Shown one piece after another: positions 31,133-39,528 of a DNA stretch of 48,107 nt. Below the pieces are notes generated by a model that did no database searches, was not told the DNA's origin, and saw nothing but the letters and a program-made list of their open reading frames with translations. This DNA comes from Candidatus Omnitrophota bacterium (GTDB lineage: Bacteria; Omnitrophota; Gorgyraeia; Aquiviventales; Aquiviventaceae). Each line of letters begins with the position of its first letter. Positions within the stretch are counted from its first letter, which is position 1. The position numbers and the translations under genes were made by a program. Where the stretch lies: the NCBI GenBank assembly GCA_030697665.1, contig JAUYPJ010000090.1:1-48107 (forward strand), written 5' to 3'.

Positions 31133-33923
31133 CAGCATCGACGTCGTCCTGATCAATCCCGGGGCCCGGCGAGAGATCTACCAAGCCCTCAGCTCGACAC
31201 TCACCGCCATCGAGCCGCCTGTGTGGGCGGGTCTGATGGCGACGTTCGTGCGTCGGCGCGGCTGCGCGGTATCCATCATCGATGCGGAAGCCGAAGAGCT
31301 GACGCCCGAGCAGGTAGCTGAGCGCATCGAGCGGCTCAAGCCCCGCCTGGCCGCGGTCGTCGTCTACGGCCATCAGCCTTCCGCCTCGACGCAGAACATG
31401 ACCGCGGCCGGGGCGATCTGTGCGGCGATCAAGCAGCGAACGCCGAACCAACACGTGTTGCTCGTCGGCGGCCACGTGGCGGCGCTGCCTGAGCGCACGC
31501 TGCGCGAGGAAGCTGCGGACTTCGTGTGCAGCGGAGAAGGGCCGGTCACGCTCCTCGAACTCCTCGAGGCGCTCAAGGCTAACGGCCGGGAAGACCTCGG
31601 CAAGGTCCACGGCCTGTGGTACCGGAAGGATGGCGTGAGTCGGTGGAATCCGGCCGCCCCGCTGGTGAGAGACCTCGATGGCGAGATGCCGGAGTTAGCG
31701 TGGGACTTGCTTCCCATGGAGAAGTACCGCGCCCACAACTGGCATACCTTTGGTCATCTCAAGCGCCAGCCCTACGCCGCCATCTACACAACCCTTGGGT
31801 GTCCATATCATTGTCACTTCTGCGTTTCAAAAGGGACGACCATTATCACCGCGCGTGGTCGGAACAAAAAGGTTCAAAATCTCAAAGTCGGGGACAGGTT
31901 GATGTCGTGGGATGAAGAAAACGAGTGCCTCTCCGAGACCACCATCGTTGCTTGCGGGCATCGTAAGGTTGACAGAATTTTAAAGGTCAAGGTCGAAAGC
32001 GGTGCGATCCTCAAGATTACCCAGGACCACCCGGTGCTGACTCCTCGCGGCTGGATAGAATCCGGGCAACTGGGGCCGGGAGACCAGATGTTATTGATGG
32101 CTCGAACTGATAAGAAGAGTTACCTCAACAGCAAATATGCTCCGACCCGTCGCCCAGAAGTCCGTGCTAGACTTTCCCGGCTGTGGAAGGAAACCGGCCA
32201 CCGCCCTCCTAACTCCCCCGAAGTCCAGGCAAGAAGAGCGGCCGCGATGCATCGTGAGCCCGTCAGAGAGAAGCTGCGCGAGGTGATGAGACGCCGATGG
32301 CGCGAAGGAACTGCGCCGCAGATTTCGGCGAATGGTCGACGACGGATTGCCGAGCGCATGAAGGCCGACAATCCGATGCGACGGGAAGAAGTTCGGGTAA
32401 AAGTTAGCAGGACGATGGCGGAACGATATGGCAATGTCTTCCGCGAACGTATGACGCGACTGCACCGAAACGGGCTCATGCGTCGTGGTCAATGGTCTGA
32501 AGAAACGCGGCAATTCATCTCGGAGCGTATGCGGAACAACAATCCCATGCGACGTCAGGATGTCGCACGAAAGGTAAGTGAAACTCTGAGAGCACGCATC
32601 GCCTCAGGAGAGATCATACCGTTCATGCGAACGGACGAGGGGAGGAAAATCATCGCTGAGAAGGCACGGGCACGAGCGTTGTCAGATGACAATCCTCTTC
32701 GCGGGGAGAAGAATCCGTTCTGGCGGGGTGGTATCCCACGCGCTTATCCTTCCGAATACACGGCAAGCCTTCGAAGGCATGTCCTCAAGCGCGACGGCTA
32801 CACCTGCCAACACTGTGGGACGAAAGACAAACTCACGGTTCACCATATTGATCACGATAAGTTCAACAATGACCCTTGCAACCTTATTTGTTTATGCAAC
32901 GCCTGCAATCAGGGGGCAAAAACTGATCGTGAGACATGGAAGGATTACTACCAGGAAAAAATGCTCTCAAAGGGCAACTGCCCTCATTACGAGGCGATCA
33001 CGGAGATCGAGGAGCTGCAGGGAGAGTTTGCGGTCTACAACTTCCAATGTGCTCCTCACGATAACTACTTCGCTGAGTTCATGTGTGTCCACAACTGCTG
33101 CATCCAGGCGCCGTTCAAGAGTGGGGAGCGGCAGCTCGGACTGAAGGAGAGCACGAACAGCTACCGGTTCTGGAGTGTGGAGTCGGTGATGGCGCAGATC
33201 GACCGACTCGTGAGCGAGTATGGGGTTCGCAACATCAAGGTCGCCGATGAGATGTTTGTCCTCCACCCCCGGCATGTCCTCGGCATCTGCGAAGCGATCA
33301 TCGAGCGCGGCTATGACCTGAACATCTGGGCGTACGCCCGCGTGGATACCGTGCGCGACGACATGGTGGACAAGCTCAAGCGGGCCGGGTTCAACTGGCT
33401 GGCGTTCGGCATCGAGGCGGCGAACGCGCGGGTGCGGGACAATGTGCAAAAGGGCTTCGGTCAGGAGGACATCTTCCGGACCATCAATCGGGTGCGCTCA
33501 GCCGGCATCAACGTCATCGGCAACTACATCTTCGGCCTGCCGGAGGACGACCTCGCGACTATGCAGGAGACCCTCGACTTGGCCCTGGAACTCAACTGCG
33601 AGTTTGCAAATCTGTATTCGGCGATGGCCTATCCGGGCAGCGCGTTGTATGAACTGGCGCTCAAAGAGGGCTGGCCGCTGCCGGAGAAATGGTCGGGCTA
33701 TTCGCAGCACGCGGTTGACACCCTGCCGCTGCCGACGAAGCACATTTCGGGCGCCGAGGTGCTGCGGTTCCGCGATCAGGCGTTTCAGGTCTACTTCACC
33801 AGTCCACGCTATCTGCAGATGGTCGAGCAGAAGTTCGGATCAGCGACGGCGGCTCATGTGAAGGAGATGGCGTCTCACACGCTTGAGCGGCAGTACGCCA
33901 CCCGAGGCCCAGCCGCCGGATGA
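31125..33923 (+). CDS. B12-binding-domain radical SAM protein interrupted by an intein
   Basis: A 932-residue precursor. Host residues 1-232 form a cobalamin-binding-like Rossmann domain ('VVLINPGARREIYQ', 'LLVGGHVAALPERTLREEAADFVCSGEG') and the first part of the radical SAM core up to 'TLGCPYHCHF'. Residues 233-657 are an intein. Residues 658-932 resume with 'CCIQAPFKSG' and the rest of the radical SAM barrel ('NIKVADEMFVLHPRHVLGIC', 'FGIEAANARVRDNVQKG', 'GNYIFGLPEDDLATMQETLD'). Splicing would give a 507-aa protein, normal for this family, with the Cys-x3-Cys-x2-Cys cluster motif restored. Such enzymes often C-methylate or otherwise modify unactivated carbons. I use ATG 31125; ATG 31113 or 31119 are equally in frame. 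Confidence 0.9.
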   Translation: MSNSIDVVLINPGARREIYQALSSTLTAIEPPVWAGLMATFVRRRGCAVSIIDAEAEELTPEQVAERIERLKPRLAAVVVYGHQPSASTQNMTAAGAICAAIKQRTPNQHVLLVGGHVAALPERTLREEAADFVCSGEGPVTLLELLEALKANGREDLGKVHGLWYRKDGVSRWNPAAPLVRDLDGEMPELAWDLLPMEKYRAHNWHTFGHLKRQPYAAIYTTLGCPYHCHFCVSKGTTIITARGRNKKVQNLKVGDRLMSWDEENECLSETTIVACGHRKVDRILKVKVESGAILKITQDHPVLTPRGWIESGQLGPGDQMLLMARTDKKSYLNSKYAPTRRPEVRARLSRLWKETGHRPPNSPEVQARRAAAMHREPVREKLREVMRRRWREGTAPQISANGRRRIAERMKADNPMRREEVRVKVSRTMAERYGNVFRERMTRLHRNGLMRRGQWSEETRQFISERMRNNNPMRRQDVARKVSETLRARIASGEIIPFMRTDEGRKIIAEKARARALSDDNPLRGEKNPFWRGGIPRAYPSEYTASLRRHVLKRDGYTCQHCGTKDKLTVHHIDHDKFNNDPCNLICLCNACNQGAKTDRETWKDYYQEKMLSKGNCPHYEAITEIEELQGEFAVYNFQCAPHDNYFAEFMCVHNCCIQAPFKSGERQLGLKESTNSYRFWSVESVMAQIDRLVSEYGVRNIKVADEMFVLHPRHVLGICEAIIERGYDLNIWAYARVDTVRDDMVDKLKRAGFNWLAFGIEAANARVRDNVQKGFGQEDIFRTINRVRSAGINVIGNYIFGLPEDDLATMQETLDLALELNCEFANLYSAMAYPGSALYELALKEGWPLPEKWSGYSQHAVDTLPLPTKHISGAEVLRFRDQAFQVYFTSPRYLQMVEQKFGSATAAHVKEMASHTLERQYATRGPAAG
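31821..33095 (+). mobile_element. Intein with HNH homing endonuclease (425 aa)
   Basis: Starts at Cys ('CVSKGTTIITARG', block A) and ends at 'CVHN' before Cys+1 (block G). Block B is 'ILKITQDHPVLTPRGW' with the Thr-x2-His motif, and block F is 'VYNFQCAPHDNYFAEF'. Between them are repeated NPMRR-containing segments resembling NUMOD3 DNA-binding modules (about 32130-32740) and an HNH nuclease, 'DGYTCQHCG', 'TVHHIDHDKFNNDPCNL' and 'CLCNACN', with two Cys pairs and the HH...N catalytic set. All splicing residues are present, so it should be active. It is visibly less GC-rich than the host gene, a sign of transfer. Confidence 0.92.
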
Positions 33924-34714
33924 TCCGCGTCGGGTTCACACGAGGCCGCGTGCGCGTGTCTCCTGCGGCGCGGCGCCTGTTCGAGCAATACCGTGACGTG
34001 CATGCGGATGCCTACGTCCAGTGGCTCTGCACCGTCGTGGGGGGGTGGCTGTCGCCAACGGATGGGAATCTCAGGGCGTTTGACTATGCGATGCGCCACA
34101 TGCCCTCGGAGGGGTCGATCGTCGAAATCGGCGCCTTCCTGGGGCTGTCGACCAATCTCCTCACCTATCTGGCCGTCAAACACCATCGCGACAACCCGTT
34201 CTTTACGTGCGATCCGTGGACGTTTGAAGGGACCGAGCGGCCGATCGGGAACGTGTTCGACGCGAGCCGCCCGGCCTACCGCCACTACGCCCGGGAGGTG
34301 TTCAAGCTGAACACCGCGCTGTTCAGTGAGCCGCGGATGCCCTCCGCGATCGACGCGACGTCCGAGCGGTTCTTCGAGCTCTGGCGCAACCGAGCGACGG
34401 TCACGGATGTCTTCGGGCGCCCCGCGACCCTCGGGGGGCCGATCAGCTTCGCCTACCTCGATGGCGCCCACGAAGCCGAGGCCGCCCGGCGCGACTTTGC
34501 AGCGGTTGACCCGCACGTGGGGCCGGGCGGGCTGATCCTCTTTGACGACTCCGCGGACAACGGCACGTTTCCTGAGGTCACCCGGCTGGCGGCTGAGGTG
34601 GCGCGCCATCCGGCCTACGAGCTGGTGTTCAACACCCCGAACTACTTTGTCCGGAAGCGGGGGCAGACCGCGGCGTCTGTTTCCATGCACCAGCCGGCTG
34701 GCAGGGCGCCATGA
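33920..34714 (+). CDS. Class I SAM-dependent methyltransferase (Methyltransf_24-like)
   Basis: A 264-aa methyltransferase: 'GSIVEIGAFLGLSTNLLTYLA' is motif I (near residues 70-90), 'FFTCDPWTFEGTE' the acidic loop, and 'ISFAYLDGAHEAEAARRDFAAVDPHVGPGGLILFDDSADN' the typical metal/substrate region of the class-24 O-methyltransferases (macrocin/TylF-like). It would methylate a sugar hydroxyl. It overlaps the radical SAM stop as ATGA and the kinase start in the same manner. Confidence 0.82.
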   Translation: MIRVGFTRGRVRVSPAARRLFEQYRDVHADAYVQWLCTVVGGWLSPTDGNLRAFDYAMRHMPSEGSIVEIGAFLGLSTNLLTYLAVKHHRDNPFFTCDPWTFEGTERPIGNVFDASRPAYRHYAREVFKLNTALFSEPRMPSAIDATSERFFELWRNRATVTDVFGRPATLGGPISFAYLDGAHEAEAARRDFAAVDPHVGPGGLILFDDSADNGTFPEVTRLAAEVARHPAYELVFNTPNYFVRKRGQTAASVSMHQPAGRAP

Positions 34715-35769
34715 TCATCAGCCGCACGCCGTTTCGCGTGTCGTTCTTCGGGGGTGGGACGGACTACCCGGTGTGGTATCGAGAACACGGCGGAGCAGTG
34801 CTGGCGACGACAATCAACAAGTACTGCTATATCACGTGCCGGTGGTTGCCGCCCTTCTTTGAGCACAAGAGTCGCATCGCGTACTCCACAGTCGAAACCG
34901 TCGCCTCCAATAGCCAGATTGCGCACCCCGCTGCGCGGGGTGTCTTACAGTTTCTCCAGATCGAGGAGGGTGTTGAGATCCACCACGATGGCGATCTGCC
35001 AGCGAGGACAGGTTTGGGGTCAAGTTCCGCTTTCACCGTTGGGTTGCTCCATGCGTTGTACGGCCTGAAGGGGTTGATGCCCAGCAAGTTGCAACTGGCC
35101 CGTGAGGCCATCCATGTGGAGCAGGAGCTGCTCAAGGAGCACGTGGGCTCTCAAGACCAGGTCATGGCGGCCTTCGGGGGACTGAACCACGTGACATTCT
35201 TCAACCACGACGCGTTTGAGGTCTCGCCAGTGATTGTGGCGGAAGAACGCCTCGCCTTGCTCCAGGCCCACCTCATGCTGTTGTTCACCGGGCTGTCGAG
35301 AAATGCCTCCGACATCGCGGCGGAGCAGATCCAGGCCACCCGGCGCAAGACGAAGGAGCTGGCGCGCATGCAGGAGATGGTGGGTCAGGCGATGGAGATC
35401 CTCAAGGGGACCGAGGACCTCTGCGCGTTCGGGCAGCTCCTGCATGAGGCTTGGCAGTTGAAGCGTAGTCTGACCGACAGCATCTCCACCAGCCAGATCG
35501 ACGACATGTATGAGGCAGCCCACCGATCGGGCGCCATCGGCGGCAAGCTCCTGGGGGCAGGCGGTGGGGGGTTCCTGTTGCTCTTCGTCAGGCCGGAGGA
35601 GCAGGCGCAGGTGAGGGAGTCGCTCGGCGGCCTGCTGCACGTCCCGTTTCGTTTTGAGCGCTTTGGCAGCCGCGTGATCTTCTACGAGCCGGAAGTGATT
35701 CCCACATCTCCTCCAAGGGAAGCGCGACTGATGAGCGTGGCGGCTACTCGGACCTCACCCCATGGATGA
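34711..35769 (+). CDS. hddA: D-glycero-alpha-D-manno-heptose 7-phosphate kinase
   Basis: GHMP kinase of 352 aa, full length for HddA, which phosphorylates C1 of heptose 7-phosphate. It opens with 'MIISRTPFRVSFFGGGTDYP', has the ATP-binding loop 'LPARTGLGSSSAFTVGLLHAL' near residues 93-113, 'VGSQDQVMAAFGGLNHV' and the third GHMP motif 'GAIGGKLLGAGGGGFLLLFV'. Together with GmhA (37637) and the HddC-GmhB fusion (38305) it completes a route to GDP-D-glycero-alpha-D-manno-heptose. The ABC transporter lies between these genes. Coupled starts link it to both neighbours. Confidence 0.9.
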   Translation: MIISRTPFRVSFFGGGTDYPVWYREHGGAVLATTINKYCYITCRWLPPFFEHKSRIAYSTVETVASNSQIAHPAARGVLQFLQIEEGVEIHHDGDLPARTGLGSSSAFTVGLLHALYGLKGLMPSKLQLAREAIHVEQELLKEHVGSQDQVMAAFGGLNHVTFFNHDAFEVSPVIVAEERLALLQAHLMLLFTGLSRNASDIAAEQIQATRRKTKELARMQEMVGQAMEILKGTEDLCAFGQLLHEAWQLKRSLTDSISTSQIDDMYEAAHRSGAIGGKLLGAGGGGFLLLFVRPEEQAQVRESLGGLLHVPFRFERFGSRVIFYEPEVIPTSPPREARLMSVAATRTSPHG

Positions 35770-37633
35770 GACGGTTTCTGAGCCGCTCGCGTTGAAAGAG
35801 TTCGGCACGATTCGGTTCTGCTGGCGGATGGCCGCCCGGCGTTACCCAAAGGAGTTGGCGACCCTCTTGTGTCTGGTGGTGGGAGGAGCCCTGCTGGAAC
35901 TCGCGACGGTGGGCCTGACGGTGCCGCTGTTGGATTCGGTGACGCATCCGGAAGGCGCGCAGCCGGGCGCCATCGCGGCCTTTGTCAGCAGGACGTTGCA
36001 GGCAGCGGGGGTGGTCCCGACGAGCGGGGTCGTGTCCTTTGCCCTGCTGGGGATTGCGGGCGTGTGCTTTGTGGTCTGGAGCATCGTGACGCTGCTGAAC
36101 CTGCACTACACGGCAGCGATTGCCGTGAAGCTGAGGCGGATCGCCAAGGCCGATCTCTTGAGACAATTCCTGCATGCGCGGTATGAGCCGATGTCCCGGC
36201 GGGCGCGTGGCACGGTGGTCAACGATATCAATGCGCCTGGGGACTCCTTGGCCGGTGTGATGACGCAGTTGGGGAGCTTGCTGACCGGGGTGTTCAACAG
36301 CCTCCTGTTGCTGGCGTTGTTGTTGTATCTCTCGTGGTGGGTGACTGCGCTGATTGGTCTCCTGGCCATCGGCGGCGTCCAGGGATGGCGGAGGTACGCC
36401 GACCACCGCGCAACGGCCCACGGACGGACCTTGTACGATCTGCGGGGCGCGCAACATCAACTGCAGGTCGATGCCATTGATGGACTCAAGGTCGTCAAGG
36501 CCCATGGCCTTGAGGACCGGATGGTCAAGCGGCAAGACGATTTGCTGGCTCGGGAGCTGCGACCCGAGCTGCAGCTCGTATGGTTCAGGAACGGGCCGAC
36601 CTTGGTGAATGAATTGATTGCCGTCGCGATTGTGCTGGGACTGGGCGCCGCCACGTTTCTCTGGCCGTCAGTCGGCATTCGCTTCTCGATGCTTGGCGCC
36701 TTCCTGTTCGCGATCCGTCGGATAGCCCCCTCGTTGGCCGCCATCAACAAGGCCAGCGTTGAGCTGAGCCGGCACCGGCGGATGCTCGAGGTGATCGAGG
36801 ATGTCTTGGAACGACTCCCTCGAGAGCGGCGCGGCGGGAAGGGCATTCACGAGGTGAGGGATATCCAGCTTGCCCGCGTGGGCTTTGCCTACGCCGCACG
36901 GCCCGATCATCGCGTGCTGGAGGACGTGACGGCGACGTTCCGTCGGGGGATGGTCACGGCCATCGTCGGCTCAACAGGATCGGGGAAGAGCACGGTCGCC
37001 CATCTGTTGCTGGGGCTCTACGCGCCCTCGACCGGCTCCCTCCTGGTCAATGGCGTCGATCTGGGGCAGGTGGACCTGCGGGCGTGGAGGCAGCGGGTCG
37101 GCTATGTGCCGCAGGACATCTTCGTCTTCAATGCCACCATCAGGGAGAACATCGCGCTCGGAGACGACGCGGTCTCTCTGGCTCAGGTTGAAGGGGCGGC
37201 GCGTCTGGCGCAGGTGCACGACTTTGTCATTTCGCTGCCTGATGGCTACGACACGGTGGTGGGGGATCGTGGGCTTCGGTTGTCGGGAGGCCAGTGCCAG
37301 CGTCTCGCGATTGCGCGGGCGATCCTGCGTCGGCCGGAGGTCCTGATCTTCGATGAAGCCACCAGTGCGTTGGACAACCTGACCGAGCGGGCCGTCTATG
37401 ATGCGATGAGCACCCTGCAGGGTCATGCGACCATCATCGTCATCGCCCATCGACTGAGCACGATCCGGAGTGCCAGCCAGATCGTGTTCCTGGAGGGGGG
37501 ACGAATCGTTGAAGTCGGCACCCATGACGCGCTGATGGGTCAGCGTGGGAAATACGCCAGGTTGTATGAGCAGGACGTGCGGACGCGGGTCGAACCGGCT
37601 ACGGCCGACGAGCCCGTGGTGTTGGGGTCGTAA
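35762..37633 (+). CDS. ABC exporter, fused permease and ATPase (MsbA/PglK-like)
   Basis: A 623-aa half-transporter, expected to work as a homodimer in the inner membrane. Residues about 30-320 hold the transmembrane domain with about six hydrophobic helices ('TLLCLVVGGALLELATVGLTV', 'FALLGIAGVCFVVWSIVTLL', 'SLLLLALLLYLSWW', 'LIAVAIVLGLGAATFLW'). The ATPase domain has Walker A GSTGSGKST (about 403-411), Q-loop 'GYVPQDIFVF', signature 'LSGGQCQRLAIARA', Walker B 'EVLIFDEATSALD' and the H-loop 'IIVIAHRLS'. It likely flips a lipid-linked sugar or oligosaccharide, as PglK does. It overlaps the kinase stop by 8 bases. Confidence 0.88.
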   Translation: MDETVSEPLALKEFGTIRFCWRMAARRYPKELATLLCLVVGGALLELATVGLTVPLLDSVTHPEGAQPGAIAAFVSRTLQAAGVVPTSGVVSFALLGIAGVCFVVWSIVTLLNLHYTAAIAVKLRRIAKADLLRQFLHARYEPMSRRARGTVVNDINAPGDSLAGVMTQLGSLLTGVFNSLLLLALLLYLSWWVTALIGLLAIGGVQGWRRYADHRATAHGRTLYDLRGAQHQLQVDAIDGLKVVKAHGLEDRMVKRQDDLLARELRPELQLVWFRNGPTLVNELIAVAIVLGLGAATFLWPSVGIRFSMLGAFLFAIRRIAPSLAAINKASVELSRHRRMLEVIEDVLERLPRERRGGKGIHEVRDIQLARVGFAYAARPDHRVLEDVTATFRRGMVTAIVGSTGSGKSTVAHLLLGLYAPSTGSLLVNGVDLGQVDLRAWRQRVGYVPQDIFVFNATIRENIALGDDAVSLAQVEGAARLAQVHDFVISLPDGYDTVVGDRGLRLSGGQCQRLAIARAILRRPEVLIFDEATSALDNLTERAVYDAMSTLQGHATIIVIAHRLSTIRSASQIVFLEGGRIVEVGTHDALMGQRGKYARLYEQDVRTRVEPATADEPVVLGS

Positions 37634-37636
37634 CCG

Positions 37637-38305
37637 ATGGCAAGCGCTGGGACAAGTTCCATCCGAACACGACGGCCTCCCCGTGTGGCGGCCGGCCAGG
37701 CTTCGGTAACGACGACAGTAGAGGAACGCACGTTCCTTCAGCAGTATACGGCGCAATTTCAGCGCTTGTGTCAGGGGTCCGAACACTGGATGCCCGCGTT
37801 GATCAGGGTGAAGGCCGTTCTCCTGGAGGCCTCACGCGCCGGGAAGAAGGTCATCCTGGCCGGCAACGGGGGCAGCGCTGCCATTGCCAGTCACGTCGCG
37901 GTGGACTTGACGAAGAACGCCCACGTCCGCGCCATGAACTTTAATGAGGCGGATCTCATCACGTGCTTCGCCAATGACTACGGCTACGAACGGTGGATAG
38001 AGAAGGCCATCGAGTTCTACGGCGAGCCGGGGGACGTGCTGATCGCGGTGTCGTCCAGCGGACAGTCCCGAAACATCCTGGAGGCATGCCATGCGGCCAG
38101 GCGGCGAGGCTTTGCGTCGATTGTGACCTGTTCCGGCTTCTCACCGGAGAACCCGTTGCGCAGATTGGGTGATCACAGCTTTTGGGTCGAGAGCAAGGCG
38201 TACAATCTGGTGGAGTTGACACATCTGTTTTGGCTCCTGGCCCTCGTGGATCTGATCATCGGTCGAACCGAATATTCGGCCTCCCCAGGGGGCGCGGTCG
38301 TCTGA
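37637..38305 (+). CDS. gmhA: Phosphoheptose isomerase (SIS domain)
   Basis: A 222-aa SIS-domain protein. After a basic, poorly conserved 28-residue N-terminus, 'KKVILAGNGGSAAIASHVAVDL' and 'DVLIAVSSSGQSRNILEACHAARRRG' match the sugar-phosphate site of GmhA, which converts sedoheptulose 7-phosphate to D-glycero-D-manno-heptose 7-phosphate. The end ('KAYNLVELTHLFWLLALVDLIIG') also fits. GmhA is usually about 190-200 aa, so the true start might be a GTG or ATG near 37700. Its stop overlaps the next start by one base. Confidence 0.85.
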   Translation: MASAGTSSIRTRRPPRVAAGQASVTTTVEERTFLQQYTAQFQRLCQGSEHWMPALIRVKAVLLEASRAGKKVILAGNGGSAAIASHVAVDLTKNAHVRAMNFNEADLITCFANDYGYERWIEKAIEFYGEPGDVLIAVSSSGQSRNILEACHAARRRGFASIVTCSGFSPENPLRRLGDHSFWVESKAYNLVELTHLFWLLALVDLIIGRTEYSASPGGAVV

Positions 38306-39528
38306 TGCAGCGACCCACGCAGGCCGTCATCCTGGCTGGCGGGCGAGGCGTGCGGTTGCGTCCGCTCACCGACACGGTGCCGAAGCCGATGATCGAGTTC
38401 CACGGGAAGCCGTTCCTGGCCTATCTGTTGGAGCTGCTCAAGGCGCAGGGCTTCGAGCGGGTCCTGCTGTTGCTGGGCTACCGACCGGAGGCAATTCAGG
38501 CCTATGTGGGCGATGGGCGGAGGTGGGGCCTGTCGGTCGAGTACGCGGTGTCGTCGGTGGAGGATGACACCGGACGCCGCCTGAAGCAGGCGGCCGGACG
38601 GATCGACCCGGTCTTCCTCTTGCTCTACTGCGACAACTACTGGCCCATGGACATGGCGCGAATGTGGCGGCAGTACACGAGCTCCGGGGCGGCGGCCCTC
38701 CTGACGATCTATCGCAATGCGGATGGCTACAGCCGAGACAACGTGCGTGTGGACGCGGAGGGCTTCGTCGAGGCCTACGACAAGCACCGCGCCACAGCGG
38801 GCCTGTCTGGGGTGGAGATCGGCTTTGCTATTTTGCGCCGTGAAGTGCTGGAGCGGCTGCCGGAGGAGAACGTGTCGTTTGAGCGCATCGTCTATCCTCA
38901 GCTGGCCGCCGAGCATCGGCTGGCCGCGTTCGTCACCGACCACCGCTATTACGGCGTCAGCACCCCGGGGCGTCTGCCGCTGACTGAGCAGTTCTTGGCG
39001 CGTCGGCCCGCGGTGATCCTGGACCGCGACGGCGTGCTGAACACGCGCCCGCCGCGCGCGCAGTACGTCCGTGGCTGGAGCGAGTGGGAGTGGCTGCCCA
39101 GCGCCAAGGAGGCGCTGCGCCTGCTGAAGGAGGCCGGGTATCGGGTGGTCGTGGTGTCCAATCAAGCGGGTGTGGCGCGCGGGGTGATGACGGAGGCGGA
39201 CGTGCAGGCGATTCATGCCCGCCTGCAAGCAGAGGTCCGGCAGGCCGGCGGGGAGATCGCCGCGGTGTACTACTGCCCGCATGGGTGGGACTCTCCGTGT
39301 GAATGTCGCAAGCCGAAGCCTGGCATGCTCTTCCAGGCGCAGCGGGATTTTCACCTCGATTTGAGCCGCACATCCTTCATTGGAGATGATGAGCGGGATG
39401 GGCAGGCGGCTGAGGCGGCAGGTTGTCCATGGATTCAGGTGTCTGACCAGCGCAGCCTGCTCAATGTCGTCCGAGAACTCCTCAGTGGCCGGCGCGAGAG
39501 GCTCCGTCAGGAGCTCGTGCATGCCTAA
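38305..39528 (+). CDS. HddC-type nucleotidyltransferase fused to GmhB-type phosphatase
   Basis: A 407-aa bifunctional protein. Residues 1 to about 232 are a sugar-phosphate nucleotidyltransferase ('TQAVILAGGRGVRLRPLTDTVPKPMIEFHGKPF', 'FLLLYCDNYWPMDM', 'GVEIGFAILRREVL'), and residues about 235-407 are a HAD phosphatase with 'AVILDRDGVLN' (DxDx nucleophile), 'VVVVSNQAGVARGVM', a zinc-binding Cys/His cluster ('CPHGWDSPCECRKPKPGML') and 'SFIGDDERDGQAAEAAG', as in GmhB. The two steps, removal of the 7-phosphate and transfer of GMP to heptose 1-phosphate, are consecutive in the GDP-heptose pathway, so fusion makes sense. The nucleotide used is inferred from context. Confidence 0.85.
   Translation: MQRPTQAVILAGGRGVRLRPLTDTVPKPMIEFHGKPFLAYLLELLKAQGFERVLLLLGYRPEAIQAYVGDGRRWGLSVEYAVSSVEDDTGRRLKQAAGRIDPVFLLLYCDNYWPMDMARMWRQYTSSGAAALLTIYRNADGYSRDNVRVDAEGFVEAYDKHRATAGLSGVEIGFAILRREVLERLPEENVSFERIVYPQLAAEHRLAAFVTDHRYYGVSTPGRLPLTEQFLARRPAVILDRDGVLNTRPPRAQYVRGWSEWEWLPSAKEALRLLKEAGYRVVVVSNQAGVARGVMTEADVQAIHARLQAEVRQAGGEIAAVYYCPHGWDSPCECRKPKPGMLFQAQRDFHLDLSRTSFIGDDERDGQAAEAAGCPWIQVSDQRSLLNVVRELLSGRRERLRQELVHA

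Noticed and set aside
31821-33095. Group I or group II intron, or a frameshifted insertion, instead of an intein
   Set aside because: The reading frame is open throughout and the ends carry the protein-splicing blocks (Cys1, Thr-x2-His, His-Asn, Cys+1).
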